Source: Cohaesibacter gelatinilyticus (GTDB lineage: Bacteria > Pseudomonadota > Alphaproteobacteria > Rhizobiales > Cohaesibacteraceae). Taken from it: a DNA stretch of 64,000 nt. Location of the stretch: positions 700,774 through 764,773 of the forward strand of contig NZ_OBEL01000002.1 in NCBI RefSeq assembly GCF_900215605.1, written 5' to 3'. The notes under the pieces were generated by a model. The model had not been told where the DNA came from and searched no databases. It was given only the letters and a program-made list of their open reading frames with translations. Of the stretch, positions 1-8,553 are shown piece by piece; the stretch's first letter is position 1; every line of letters begins with the position of its first letter. Both the position numbers and the translations under genes were made by a program.

Positions 1-79
1 GGCACTGGATGGTGATTATCCGGCAGACAGCCCTGAGCTGGAAACACAGCTGCGCTCCATTCAGCGCGATGTCGCCGGG

Positions 80-463
80 GTGAACAATCATCTCTCACCC
101 CATACACCGAAAAATCTGCAAAAGGCCTTTGCGTCTTTCCATGACACATGGAGCCCACGCGTCGCTGGCCGGGTCAATAACATGATGATCAAGCTGGCCA
201 AGTTCGAGGGCGAATTTGTCTGGCATCATCACAAGCATGAGGACGAGATGTTCCTCGTCCATAAGGGCCGCTTGCTGATGAAATTCCGCGACCGCGACGA
301 GATCGTCAATGAGGGCGAGTTCATCATCGTGCCCCATGGCGTGGAACATTGCCCGGTGGCCTTGGGCGGCACCTGCGAAGTGCTGCTCATCGAACCCGCC
401 ACCACAATCAATACCGGCAATGCCAAAGATGAGCGCAAGATCATCGATCTGGCCAGCGTCTAG
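80..463 (+). CDS. Cupin-domain protein, 5' end probably outside window
   Basis: Small single-domain cupin. The metal-binding motif HHHKHEDEMFLV (about residues 49-60) and the second cupin motif around PHGVEHCP are visible. Members bind a metal in a beta barrel; the substrate is unknown. The listed start is a GTG without a recognisable ribosome binding site. The same frame stays open upstream to base 2, so the true start may lie before the window or the protein may carry an extra N-terminal part. The core cupin matches the usual length of about 115 residues. The next gene is convergent and ends 4 bases away. Confidence 0.75.
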   Translation: MNNHLSPHTPKNLQKAFASFHDTWSPRVAGRVNNMMIKLAKFEGEFVWHHHKHEDEMFLVHKGRLLMKFRDRDEIVNEGEFIIVPHGVEHCPVALGGTCEVLLIEPATTINTGNAKDERKIIDLASV

Positions 464-466
464 GCC

Positions 467-1504
467 CTAACCATCCCGGGCAAGTTCGGGATAGTGATAG
501 GCTTCCGGGTAGGGCATCGGTTTGAAAGGCCCGGCAGGGACGACGCCATTCCAGGAGCGGCCGAAATAGCCCTGTCGGCAATGGACCAGCGAATTGCTTT
601 GTGCCACGCCATCCAGAGAATAGACACGGCATAACCATCGCCAGAGATTGGGATAGTCAAGGATCTTGGCCCCGTTCAGTTTCATCCGCAGATAATAGAC
701 CGGGTCATGGCGATAAAGCGTCGGAAAGAGCCGCAAGTCCGCCTCGGTAAAGACATCGCCGGTCAAATAAGGCCTGCCATCAGACAGTAAATCTTCCAGC
801 CAGTGCAGGGCTTTGAAATAGTCCGCAAAGGCCTGCACATAGACGGACTGATCAGAGGAAAATCCAGCTTTGTAGGCCCCGTTATTGATGGTGCGATAGA
901 TGCGATCATTCAATTGGTCAATCTCGGCACGCTGCACTTCACCTGCCGGATAAAGGCGGACCCGTTGGTCATCCGATATACTGCTACCAAGTGCAGCAGC
1001 ATGAAGATCAAGCATGCGAAGGATCTCGGCGCTTTCATTATTGACGATGCGCCCGCTCTTCTTGTCATAGAGAATGGGCACCGATTGCTCGTTTGATCCC
1101 TCCGCGCGATAGATATCACGCGCCAGACGATAGCCCTTGCCGGTTGCGGTCTCCAAACTGCATTCCGCCAATGGCAAACCGGTCAGACTGGCAATGCGCT
1201 CGGGATTGAACTCCCAAAGATTGGGCCCTTCCGGATGCTCTTCATCTGTGCGATTGGGGAAGGCCACATCCATGGAGATTGCATCCTGCAAGCCCAGCAT
1301 GTTGCGCGCCAGAATGACCCGATGGCACCAAGGGCAATTCAACGCCACAAAAAGATGATAACTCCCGGCTTCCGGCGGAAAATCCGCATCCCCTATGGCA
1401 TGGCGAAAGCCGCTGACGCCGCGCACAAATTCTCCTTGCGCGCGGCGCTTTGCTGCATTTTTCTGATCCTCCTGAACGGAGCTGTCATTTGGTTTGTCGG
1501 TCAT
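467..1504 (-). CDS. Glutathione S-transferase, glutathionyl-hydroquinone-reductase-like (CPWC type)
   Basis: 345 residues, the size of the ECM4/YqjG (Xi/GS-HQR) class, which reduces glutathionyl-hydroquinones. The thioredoxin-like N-terminal domain has NCPWCHR near residue 58 in place of the CPWAHR usual in this class. A helical C-terminal domain follows. The NNESAEI segment typical of the class is present (residues about 152-158). A second, more canonical member is encoded at 4116-5093, so the window carries two paralogues. It lies downstream of the hemerythrin gene on the same strand (23 bases apart) and is probably co-transcribed with it. The extra cysteine of CPWC could change the redox chemistry; this is inference. 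Confidence 0.85.
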   Translation of the reverse strand: MTDKPNDSSVQEDQKNAAKRRAQGEFVRGVSGFRHAIGDADFPPEAGSYHLFVALNCPWCHRVILARNMLGLQDAISMDVAFPNRTDEEHPEGPNLWEFNPERIASLTGLPLAECSLETATGKGYRLARDIYRAEGSNEQSVPILYDKKSGRIVNNESAEILRMLDLHAAALGSSISDDQRVRLYPAGEVQRAEIDQLNDRIYRTINNGAYKAGFSSDQSVYVQAFADYFKALHWLEDLLSDGRPYLTGDVFTEADLRLFPTLYRHDPVYYLRMKLNGAKILDYPNLWRWLCRVYSLDGVAQSNSLVHCRQGYFGRSWNGVVPAGPFKPMPYPEAYHYPELARDG

Positions 1505-1527
1505 GTTTTAACCTCTAACCTCGCACC

Positions 1528-2112
1528 TTATCCTCGTAGGCGATGATGCAGAATGATGGGCACTGCCAGCTCTTCTTCATCACTCAAATGCCGTTTCAGA
1601 AAGGCTTCAATCATCTCGGCATTGCCGTGCAATTTGCCCACCTCATCACGAACCTGGGCTTCATCCAACTGAATGAGCTGAATGGCGCGGTTGGCCGTGC
1701 GGGTGAAATGGTCCAGCACCTTGTCCAGATCGGCATGGTCCTGTTCCAGAACAGCAAGCCCTGCATCAAAACGGGCATCGGCCTTGGACAGCTCCGGGAA
1801 ATAGCTATGATCTTCCCAGCCATGATGGCCGTGCAGATTACCAACCAGAACATTGCCGTAATAGGCCAGCCGCCCGCCATAATAATCGAGCTCATATTTG
1901 CCATCCAGATAGGTCTCGGCATCCAGCCTCACACGGTTTGCGAGACGCCGAAACATCTGATGGGCCCCAAGCCAATGGCGGGTCTTCTCATGAAAGCCGG
2001 GATGCGCCTCCCAGCTGTCCCTTGGATAATCACTCAGCAAGAGACGCATCTCGCTGGGCATATCATCCGTGCGAACTTTGATTTCATCAATGTTTTTAGC
2101 TTGATCAAGCAT
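1528..2112 (-). CDS. Hemerythrin-domain (HHE) protein
   Basis: 194 residues. Histidine/acidic motifs suited to a di-iron four-helix hemerythrin fold are visible: HGHHGWEDHSYFPEL (about residues 93-107), EQDHADLDKVLDH (about 122-134) and HLSDEEELAVPIILHH (about 174-189). Such proteins bind O2 or NO or act in iron/redox stress; the exact role cannot be read from sequence. The start is supported by GAAAGGAG upstream of the ATG. It precedes the GST gene on the same strand, which suggests a redox-stress pair. Confidence 0.82.
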   Translation of the reverse strand: MLDQAKNIDEIKVRTDDMPSEMRLLLSDYPRDSWEAHPGFHEKTRHWLGAHQMFRRLANRVRLDAETYLDGKYELDYYGGRLAYYGNVLVGNLHGHHGWEDHSYFPELSKADARFDAGLAVLEQDHADLDKVLDHFTRTANRAIQLIQLDEAQVRDEVGKLHGNAEMIEAFLKRHLSDEEELAVPIILHHRLRG

Positions 2113-2138
2113 GAGCTTTCTCCTTTCTGAGACTTGGT

Positions 2139-2251
2139 GCCCGATTTAAAAGTCTCCGTATGAGACTTTTAGGCCGCGTCACCAGCCCACTCCCCCGCCC
2201 AAACCACCCGTCATGGTACCCTCGTGGGCGGTTTGGGCGGGGGAGTGGGCT
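2139..2251. repeat. Compound inverted-repeat element, copy 1
   Basis: Two hairpins in one block. The first has 9-bp arms AAAAGTCTC/GAGACTTTT (2148-2156 and 2162-2170). The second has 26-bp arms (2184-2209 and 2226-2251) differing at one position, with a 16-base loop containing GGTACC. The neighbouring words GGTGCC(C/T)GATTTAAAAGTCTC and the GGTACC-centred block recur at 3931-4103. It lies in the promoter-side gap of the hemerythrin gene. There is no T-run after the stem, so it is not a simple terminator. Confidence 0.7.
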
Positions 2252-2288
2252 CGGTTCAGGGTTTTAAAATCAGGCTCTTAAGCTCAAT

Positions 2289-2321
2289 GATCTGGTGATT
2301 GCTTCACTTCATCACCAGATC
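2289..2321. terminator. Strong hairpin with T-run on + strand
   Basis: Perfect 11-bp arms GATCTGGTGAT/ATCACCAGATC with an 11-base loop, followed on the + strand by GGTTTTTG. It lies just beyond the stop of the minus-strand gene ending at 2351, although the T-run is on the other strand. A role as 3' stem of that mRNA is possible. Confidence 0.4.
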
Positions 2322-2350
2322 GGTTTTTGCAGGACTGCCATGCGAGATTA

Positions 2351-3886
2351 TCAGTCCTTGACACCGGCAAAGCGCACACCACTGAGATCGGCCATTTCCC
2401 GCTTCCATGTGGTGATGTCTTCGGCATTCAGATCACTCAGAGAGGCATGACCACAGGCACGGGCAAGAACCTGCATCAGCTCGACACTGGCCCCGAAATA
2501 GCGCGCCAGACGCTCGGCACCCACTTGCACATCCAACCGCTTGCGCAGCTCCGGCTTTTGTGTCGCCACACCCACCGGGCAATTGTTGCTGTTGCACATG
2601 CGCGCCGCGATACAGCCCACCGCCTGCATGGCGGAATTGCTGAGCGCCACCGCATCGGCTCCAAGGGCCATAGCCTTGACGAAATCCTCCGCCACACGCA
2701 AGCCACCGGTGATCACCAAGCTCACTTCGCCGCCGGTTCTCTTGTCCAGATGTCGCCGCGCCCGAGCCAAGGCCGGAATGGTCGGCACCGAGATATTGTT
2801 GCGGAAAATCAGCGGTGCCGCGCCGGTTCCGCCGCCGCGTCCATCCAGAATGATATAGTCGGCGCTTGCTTCCAGCGCAAAATCGATATCCTCTTCGATA
2901 TGATTGGCCGACAGCTTGAAACCGATGGGAATGCCGCCGGAGCGCTCGCGCACTTCATCGGCCAGATGTTTGAAGTCAGCCGCAGTGACCAGGTCGCGGA
3001 ATGTCGCCGGAGAGATCGCCGCTTGTCCCGGCTCCAGCCCGCGCACATCGGCAATCTTACCAGTGACTTTCTCGCCCGGAAGATGGCCACCGGTCCCGGT
3101 TTTGGCCCCTTGCCCACCTTTGAAATGGAACGCCTGCACCTTCTCGACCAGTGCAATGTCCCACCCAAATTGCGCCGACGCCAGTTCATAGAAATAGCGG
3201 CTATTCTCGGCCTGCTCTTCGGGCAGCATGCCGCCTTCCCCAGAGCAAATGCCGGTGCCTGCCAGCTCGGCCCCTCGGGCCAGAGCGGTCTTGGCTTCCT
3301 CGGACAGCGCGCCAAAGCTCATGTCAGAGACCATCAGTGGAATATCCAGCTGCAAAGGTTTGGTGGCACGTGGACCAATGGTGACCGATGTTGCGACCGG
3401 CTCATCATCCAGCAATGGTTTTCGCGCCATTTGCGCGGGCAGGATCTGAATGTCATCCCAGTGGGGCAAATCCTTGCGCGGCACACCCATGGCCCCCATT
3501 TCGCCATGATGCCCAAGCTTGGAAAGACCATCACGGGCAAGCTCATGAATGCGCGCCACCGTTGGTTCTTCTGGTGTTGGTACAGCACTTGGCAGCTCGG
3601 TCTTTGGTGGGGGCGCGGCGTCGCCTGCCTTCAAATCCCCAAGGCTGGCATGGGTGCCATCGCAGAAAGGCGCATTGGCGCTGGACTTGCACTGGCAAAG
3701 CGCCGCCGAGCCGGTCTTCTCGGCGGTGAATTTCATCGGCGTGATATCACTGCCCGCATGGGAGCCATCACAAAAAGGCTGGTTTTTGGATTTGCCACAC
3801 CGGCACCAATAATAATCCTTCCCCTCCTCCAGATCGACTTTTGACGGAAATTTGGCCGCAATGATTGGTCCTGATTGGTCGGTCAT
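2351..3886 (-). CDS. CDGSH iron-sulfur / glutamate-synthase (FMN) domain fusion
   Basis: 511 residues. The N-terminus has two consecutive CDGSH motifs, CRCGKSKNQPFCDGSH (about residues 28-43) and CQCKSSANAPFCDGTH (about 64-79). Each has the three Cys and one His that hold a 2Fe-2S cluster. From about residue 120 to the end it resembles the FMN/3Fe-4S synthase domain of glutamate synthase large subunits: the GGRGGGTGAAP loop, the late CNSNNCPVGVATQ cysteine cluster and LKLSANHIEEDI-like segments. It lacks the glutaminase domain, so it is probably an FMN oxidoreductase of the GltB2-like group with an electron-transfer module; the donor and substrate are unknown. It lies between two copies of the inverted-repeat element. 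Confidence 0.85.
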   Translation of the reverse strand: MTDQSGPIIAAKFPSKVDLEEGKDYYWCRCGKSKNQPFCDGSHAGSDITPMKFTAEKTGSAALCQCKSSANAPFCDGTHASLGDLKAGDAAPPPKTELPSAVPTPEEPTVARIHELARDGLSKLGHHGEMGAMGVPRKDLPHWDDIQILPAQMARKPLLDDEPVATSVTIGPRATKPLQLDIPLMVSDMSFGALSEEAKTALARGAELAGTGICSGEGGMLPEEQAENSRYFYELASAQFGWDIALVEKVQAFHFKGGQGAKTGTGGHLPGEKVTGKIADVRGLEPGQAAISPATFRDLVTAADFKHLADEVRERSGGIPIGFKLSANHIEEDIDFALEASADYIILDGRGGGTGAAPLIFRNNISVPTIPALARARRHLDKRTGGEVSLVITGGLRVAEDFVKAMALGADAVALSNSAMQAVGCIAARMCNSNNCPVGVATQKPELRKRLDVQVGAERLARYFGASVELMQVLARACGHASLSDLNAEDITTWKREMADLSGVRFAGVKD

Positions 3887-3930
3887 TTTATCCTCTTATA
3901 ATATGAATTCAGCGTGGTCCTTCGTCTTGG

Positions 3931-4103
3931 TGCCTGATTTAAAAGTCTCGAGGCGAGACTTTTAAGAGCGAACTCTTATCCGAAAAGTCTGCAACTTTTC
4001 GGGAGCGCGCTGTTGGCTGCATGTCCTGCCCTCTCCTCCTCCCAGCCGCCCCCGAAAGCATCAAGAGGGTACCATGACGGGTGGCTTGGGAGGGGGAGAG
4101 GGC
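3931..4103. repeat. Compound inverted-repeat element, copy 2
   Basis: Related to the element at 2139-2251. A perfect 12-bp dyad TTAAAAGTCTCG/CGAGACTTTTAA spans 3939-3965. A second stem CCGAAAAGT/ACTTTTCGG lies near 3979-4001. A longer imperfect stem has GCCCTCTCC...-rich arms at about 4028-4052 and 4079-4103 around a GGTACC-containing loop. The arms of the large stem differ from copy 1 at many positions, yet the plan and loop (GGTACCATGACGGGTGG in inverse order) are kept. This fits a dispersed repeat family with compensatory drift. Confidence 0.65.
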
Positions 4104-4115
4104 TTGGTTCAGGAC

Positions 4116-5093
4116 TTAAAGTCGAGCCCGGTCATGCGGCGCGGTATAGTCCAGGTCCGGTCCCATCGGCACGACACGGCTGGGATTGATCGTCTCGTGG
4201 CTGGCATAATAATGCTTCTTGATATGCTCCATATTCACTGTCTCGGCCACGCCCGGCTGCTGATAGAGATCGCGCACATAATTGGAGAGGTTCGGATAGT
4301 CAGCAATCCGCCTCAGATTGCATTTGAAATGCCCCACATAAACCGGATCGAACCGCACAAGCGTGGTGAAAAGCCGCCAGTCCGCCTCGGTAATCTCGTT
4401 ACCCATCACATAGCGCTGATTGGACAGACGCTCTTCCAGCCAATCAAGGCTGTCGAACAACGGCACCACAGCTTCCTCGTAAGCAGCTTGAGTGGTAGCA
4501 AAGCCAGCTTTATAGACGCCATTGTTGACGCTGCCATAAATCCGATCATTCACCTCATCGATCTCGGCCTGAAGGGCTTGCGGATAATAATCGCCAGCCT
4601 TTGCGCCCAACCTGTCAAAGGCGGAATTGAACATGCGAATGATCTCGGCGCTCTCATTGGAGACAATGGTGTTCTGCTTCTTGTCCCATAGAACCGGCAC
4701 GGTCACACGACCGGAATAGGTGCTGTCCGCTGCGGTATAGATCTGATGCATGAGATCGGCATTGTTGATCGGGTCGGCAATCACGCCTGCGCCATCCGCA
4801 AAGGTCCAGCCATTATCGGCCATATACCAATGCACGACCGAGACGGAGATCATGTCTTCCAGCCCTTTCAAGGCCCGAAAGATCAGCGTGCGATGCGCCC
4901 AGGGGCAAGCCAATGATACATAAAGATGATAGCGATCTTTCTCGGCTTTGAAGCCGCCAACACCAGTCGGGCCAGCGGAACCATCGGCAGTGATCCAGTT
5001 GCGAAATTGCGAGGCCTTGCGGACAAACCGCCCACCGGTATCCTTGGTCTGATACCAGCGATCAACCCATTTGCCTTCTTGTAAAAGTCCCAT
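4116..5093 (-). CDS. yqjG: S-glutathionyl-(chloro)hydroquinone reductase
   Basis: 325 residues, typical length for the ECM4/YqjG family, which reduces glutathionyl-hydroquinones with glutathione in the cytoplasm. YHLYVSLACPWAHRTL (about residues 53-68) carries the catalytic cysteine in the canonical CPWAHR form. VSNESAEIIRMFN and the NNGVYKAGFATTQ segment are further class hallmarks. The start is preceded by AAGGA with good spacing. It is transcribed away from a LysR gene (5233) with a 139-base shared promoter region, so that regulator probably controls it. Confidence 0.9.
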   Translation of the reverse strand: MGLLQEGKWVDRWYQTKDTGGRFVRKASQFRNWITADGSAGPTGVGGFKAEKDRYHLYVSLACPWAHRTLIFRALKGLEDMISVSVVHWYMADNGWTFADGAGVIADPINNADLMHQIYTAADSTYSGRVTVPVLWDKKQNTIVSNESAEIIRMFNSAFDRLGAKAGDYYPQALQAEIDEVNDRIYGSVNNGVYKAGFATTQAAYEEAVVPLFDSLDWLEERLSNQRYVMGNEITEADWRLFTTLVRFDPVYVGHFKCNLRRIADYPNLSNYVRDLYQQPGVAETVNMEHIKKHYYASHETINPSRVVPMGPDLDYTAPHDRARL

Positions 5094-5186
5094 GATGCGT
5101 CCTTGAAATTTATCACTACAACCTGATTGATTTTCATCTTAAAATGTTCTCTCAGTGCGATATAGAGGCCATAAATAGACCTTCAA

Positions 5187-5203
5187 GTTCTTTAAATTAG
5201 AAC
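5187..5203. promoter_or_regulatory. Candidate LysR operator
   Basis: GTTCT-N7-AGAAC dyad in the divergent region between the hydroquinone reductase and LysR genes. It has the interrupted-palindrome shape that LysR proteins recognise. Function is inferred from position only. Confidence 0.4.
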
Positions 5204-5232
5204 AGATAAAATAGGTACAGATAGGGTGAGCA

Positions 5233-6126
5233 ATGGGACAGATAGAAGATTTGCGATTTTTCGTGCAGATCGTCGAGGCAGGCGGTATTTCCAAGGCGGC
5301 CAGCAGCCTCAATATTGCCAAATCTGCCCTCAGCCGACGCTTATCGCTTTTGGAAGATCGCTATGAGAGCAAATTGATCGAGCGGGCACCGGGCGTCTGG
5401 ACCATCACCCAGACGGGGGAAGAGCTCTATCAACGCGCCATCAGGGCGGTGGGAGAAGTCGACGAGATCGACGCCGATTTCATGAGCCTATCAGCCGATC
5501 TTTCCGGACCTCTATCCGTGTCCCTGCCCCGTGAGTTCGGCCTTGGCTATCTGACGGACGCGCTGATCAAATTCAAGACCAGTTATCCGGACATCATGCT
5601 GACCATCGATTTCGATGATCGACATGTGGACCTGTCCTTCGAGAATTACGATCTGGCCATTCGCATCTCGCCATCCGAGGATGAAAGCGCGCTTGATCAT
5701 CTCATCGGCACAGCCGAGCATGGCCTCTATGCCAGCAAGACCTATCTCGCCAGACATGGCAGTCCGAACGAGTTGAAGGATCTCCCTGCTCATCAGCTAC
5801 TCTATTTTGGCAATGCCCGCCGCGCCAGCTGGACCTTTCTGGATGACAGATCCAAACCGCAAAGCATCGAGTTCCAACCCTTTTTGAATTCAAACAGCGG
5901 CACCTTTCTGATGGAAGCCACAATCGAGGGATTGGGCATCACGCGCATGCCCTATTTCGTGGTGCGACAGGCCTTGGATAGAGGGGAGCTGGTCCCGGTG
6001 CTGCCCGATCTGCGACACCCCACCTGGCACATCCATCTGCTCTACTCGCAAAACAGACGCCTCAACCGACGCATGCGCGCCTTTGCCGATGAGATCACGA
6101 ATGCCTGTCTGACATTGAAGGAATGA
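5233..6126 (+). CDS. LysR-family transcriptional regulator
   Basis: 297 residues. The N-terminal winged HTH (GGISKAASSLNIAKSALSRRLSLLEDR, about residues 17-43) is followed by a periplasmic-binding-like effector domain with the ISPSEDESALDHLIG region. It is divergent from the hydroquinone reductase gene and upstream of a class V aminotransferase on its own strand (66 bases to that start), so either or both may be targets. The C-terminal RRASWTFLDD / GIGITRMPYF-like block is usual for the CrgA-type clade. Confidence 0.93.
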   Translation: MGQIEDLRFFVQIVEAGGISKAASSLNIAKSALSRRLSLLEDRYESKLIERAPGVWTITQTGEELYQRAIRAVGEVDEIDADFMSLSADLSGPLSVSLPREFGLGYLTDALIKFKTSYPDIMLTIDFDDRHVDLSFENYDLAIRISPSEDESALDHLIGTAEHGLYASKTYLARHGSPNELKDLPAHQLLYFGNARRASWTFLDDRSKPQSIEFQPFLNSNSGTFLMEATIEGLGITRMPYFVVRQALDRGELVPVLPDLRHPTWHIHLLYSQNRRLNRRMRAFADEITNACLTLKE

Positions 6127-6192
6127 GACGCTGAAGCAATTGCTTCTCTCCAAGAGCTCTGCATAATGAGAGTTTTTAGGACGGAGAATTTG

Positions 6193-7416
6193 ATGTCCCT
6201 CGATAATGATTTTGTTCGCGCTCAGTTTCCCGCCTTTCGCGCCTCTTCTCTGGACGGTCAGGCCTTTTTTGAAAATGCTGGCGGAAGCTATATGTGCCAG
6301 CAGGTTATTACGCGCCTGGAAAGATATGTCACCGAGCGCAAAGTACAGCCTTATTATCCATTTGCAGCCTCGAAAAAGGCCGGAGAGGAAATGGACGAGG
6401 CACGCCAAAGAATAGCCGCTTGTCTGGGTATCGAGACGGGCGAGCTGAGCTTTGGCCCCTCTACCACCCAAAATACCTATGTGTTGGCGCAGGCCTTTCG
6501 TCAGATGCTGAACAAGGGCGATGCGATCATTGTCACCAATCAGGATCATGAGGCCAATACCGGCCCTTGGCGACGCCTCGCCGACGAGGGTATCGAAGTC
6601 CGGGAATGGAAGGTCGATCCACAAAGCGGCAGTCTGGCACTGGAAGATCTGCATGCCCTGCTGGATGAGAAGGTCAAGCTGGTCTGCTTCCCCCATTGCT
6701 CCAACGTAGTGGCAGAAATCAACCCGGTCGCAGAGATTGTCAAAACAGCCCATGCCGTTGGAGCTGTCACTTGCGTCGATGGTGTCAGCTTCGCACCCCA
6801 TGGCTGGCCCAATGTCAGCAAGCTGGGCGCGGATATCTATCTCTTCTCTTCCTACAAGACATGGGGTCCCCATCAGGGCATCATGGTGGTACGCAAGGAG
6901 CTCGCCTTCAAGCTGCCCAACCAGGCCCATTTCTTCAATGGCGAGGTTGCCTATAAACGCCTCACTCCCGCTGGCCCGGATCACGCATCCGTCGCTGTTT
7001 CTGCCGGGATGGTCGATTATTTCGAAGCGCTGCACGGTCATCATTTCAAGAACAGCACAACACCGGCACAAATGTGCGAAGATCTCCATGGCCTGTTCGC
7101 CCAATATGAAGCCGATCTGCTGCAACCTTTTCTTGACTATATCAGAGGCAAAAATGGTCTGCGTTTGATCGGCCCTGATCAGGCGAGCAAGCGCGCGGCC
7201 ACCGTCTCCATACTGTGTCAGGAACCGTCTTTGAACATCTCCACCAAGCTTGCCGAACGCGGCATCATGGCAGGGCATGGCCACTATTATGGCATGCGTG
7301 TTCTGGAGGCCATGGGCCTTGACCCCACCCATGGCGTGTTGCGGATCAGCATGTCGCACTATACCTCGAAAGCCGAGGTCAATCAGGCCATCGAAGCGTT
7401 GGATCAGGTTCTTTAA
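6193..7416 (+). CDS. Class V aminotransferase / cysteine desulfurase-like (VC1184-type)
   Basis: 407 residues from the ATG at 6193, chosen because ACGGAG lies 7 bases before it; an upstream in-frame ATG at 6166 has no such site. PLP-enzyme hallmarks: FFENAGGSYM near the N-terminus, FGPSTTQNTYVLA, the NQDHEANTGPW block, the CVDGVSFAPH aspartate that holds the PLP nitrogen, and the Schiff-base lysine in SSYKTWGPHQG. The family is called cysteine desulfurase-like, but members lacking Suf/Isc partners are of uncertain reaction. Convergent with the cyclodeaminase-like gene; the two stop codons are separated by a strong hairpin. Confidence 0.85.
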   Translation: MSLDNDFVRAQFPAFRASSLDGQAFFENAGGSYMCQQVITRLERYVTERKVQPYYPFAASKKAGEEMDEARQRIAACLGIETGELSFGPSTTQNTYVLAQAFRQMLNKGDAIIVTNQDHEANTGPWRRLADEGIEVREWKVDPQSGSLALEDLHALLDEKVKLVCFPHCSNVVAEINPVAEIVKTAHAVGAVTCVDGVSFAPHGWPNVSKLGADIYLFSSYKTWGPHQGIMVVRKELAFKLPNQAHFFNGEVAYKRLTPAGPDHASVAVSAGMVDYFEALHGHHFKNSTTPAQMCEDLHGLFAQYEADLLQPFLDYIRGKNGLRLIGPDQASKRAATVSILCQEPSLNISTKLAERGIMAGHGHYYGMRVLEAMGLDPTHGVLRISMSHYTSKAEVNQAIEALDQVL

Positions 7417-7434
7417 AACCTTGATAAATCATTC

Positions 7435-7467
7435 AGCAAGGCGGAAACATATTCTGTCCGCCTTGCT
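7435..7467. terminator. Hairpin between convergent genes
   Basis: Perfect 11-bp arms AGCAAGGCGGA/TCCGCCTTGCT (7435-7445 and 7457-7467) around an 11-base loop. It sits between the stops of two convergent genes and overlaps the last bases of the minus-strand one. No T-run. Likely a shared transcript end. Confidence 0.5.
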
Positions 7468-8419
7468 AACTGTCATCCTCATCAAAGGGCTCTTGGGATG
7501 CATTATTCTCATTGAGCAGCGCCAAGACCGCCTTGGCGACAAACAGATCCTGCACCGATAAGCCAGAGCTGTCGAAGATGGTAATCTCTTGATCACTCTC
7601 TCGTCCGTTGGCGCGGCCACTCAACACATCACCGATCGCGGTCAGTTGGGTCTCTTCTGATGCATGCTGAAACTCACCAATCACACGAGACTGCACCGGC
7701 AGATCACAAAAGAGCTTGGCCTTGGAGAATAGCTCCGGCGGCAGCTCTTGCTTGCCAACAGAATCCGAACCCATGGACACCACATGGGTGCCAGGCTGTA
7801 CCCAGTCTGTGTCAAACAACGGCGCGGTTGCCGGCGTTGCCGTCACAATGATGTCTGCACCCCGGCAGGCGACCTCGGCGTCAGCAAGCACCGCCGCCAG
7901 TCCTTCTTCGCGCAAAGCCGCAACAAAGGCTTCGCCTTTCTTCACATTCCGCGTCACCACCAGAACCCGGTCCAATTTACGAATCCTGGCCAAGGCCCAA
8001 ACCTCATATTCGGCCTGATGACCCGCCCCAAAGATGGCAAGGGTCGAAGCATCAGATCGCGCCAGACAATCCGCCGCCACAGCATCGGCTGCTGCCGTGC
8101 GATAGGCATTCAACTGCCCGGCTTCCACTGCTGCACCAATGCGACCTGTTTCCTGATCGAAGAGAAAGATGATCGAGTTATGCCGCGGCATGCCCTTGGC
8201 CTCATTGCCCGGCCAATAGGAGCCAACCTTCAACCCGGCCAGATCGGACACAGCAGAAGATTTGATCGCATAGCTATTTTGCGGATCGCTGCCATGGCCA
8301 AGAACCACTGGAAAGATAGTAGCGCTTTCACTGGCAGCAATCAGCGCTTCTTTCACGGCACGATAGGCCATTTCATGGGATGCCAGTCCGGCAGAGATTT
8401 CTTCGGGGACATATTGCAT
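7466..8419 (-). CDS. Ornithine cyclodeaminase / mu-crystallin family protein
   Basis: 317 residues, standard family length. The substrate region with KVGSYWPGNEAKGMPRHNS is followed by the conserved AYRTAAADAVAADCLAR helix and the Rossmann NAD(P) motif IFGAGHQAEYEVWAL (about residues 130-144). Family members include ornithine cyclodeaminase, ketimine/pyrroline-2-carboxylate reductases, alanine dehydrogenases and iminosuccinate reductase, so the substrate is open. It lies 134 bases downstream of the D-threonine-aldolase-like gene on the same strand, probably one transcript. That points to amino-acid or hydroxyamino-acid breakdown. Confidence 0.85.
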   Translation of the reverse strand: MQYVPEEISAGLASHEMAYRAVKEALIAASESATIFPVVLGHGSDPQNSYAIKSSAVSDLAGLKVGSYWPGNEAKGMPRHNSIIFLFDQETGRIGAAVEAGQLNAYRTAAADAVAADCLARSDASTLAIFGAGHQAEYEVWALARIRKLDRVLVVTRNVKKGEAFVAALREEGLAAVLADAEVACRGADIIVTATPATAPLFDTDWVQPGTHVVSMGSDSVGKQELPPELFSKAKLFCDLPVQSRVIGEFQHASEETQLTAIGDVLSGRANGRESDQEITIFDSSGLSVQDLFVAKAVLALLNENNASQEPFDEDDS

Positions 8420-8553
8420 GGTCAGAAAACAACCTCACAAATTTGATAGTTAGGGCAGGAGAATTTTTTGCCACTCACAAGGAGAAAGAGTGAAGACAAT
8501 GTAGTTCATTTTCGAAGTCTTTCGACGCCGTGAGTGGGAAAAAGGGCCCTGCC

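Noticed and set aside
2327..3844. 505-codon + strand ORF opposite the CDGSH/glutamate-synthase gene
   Set aside because: Antisense shadow; the minus frame carries all cluster-binding motifs.
5890..7359. 489-codon minus ORF opposite the class V aminotransferase
   Set aside because: Antisense shadow; the + frame has the PLP lysine and family motifs.
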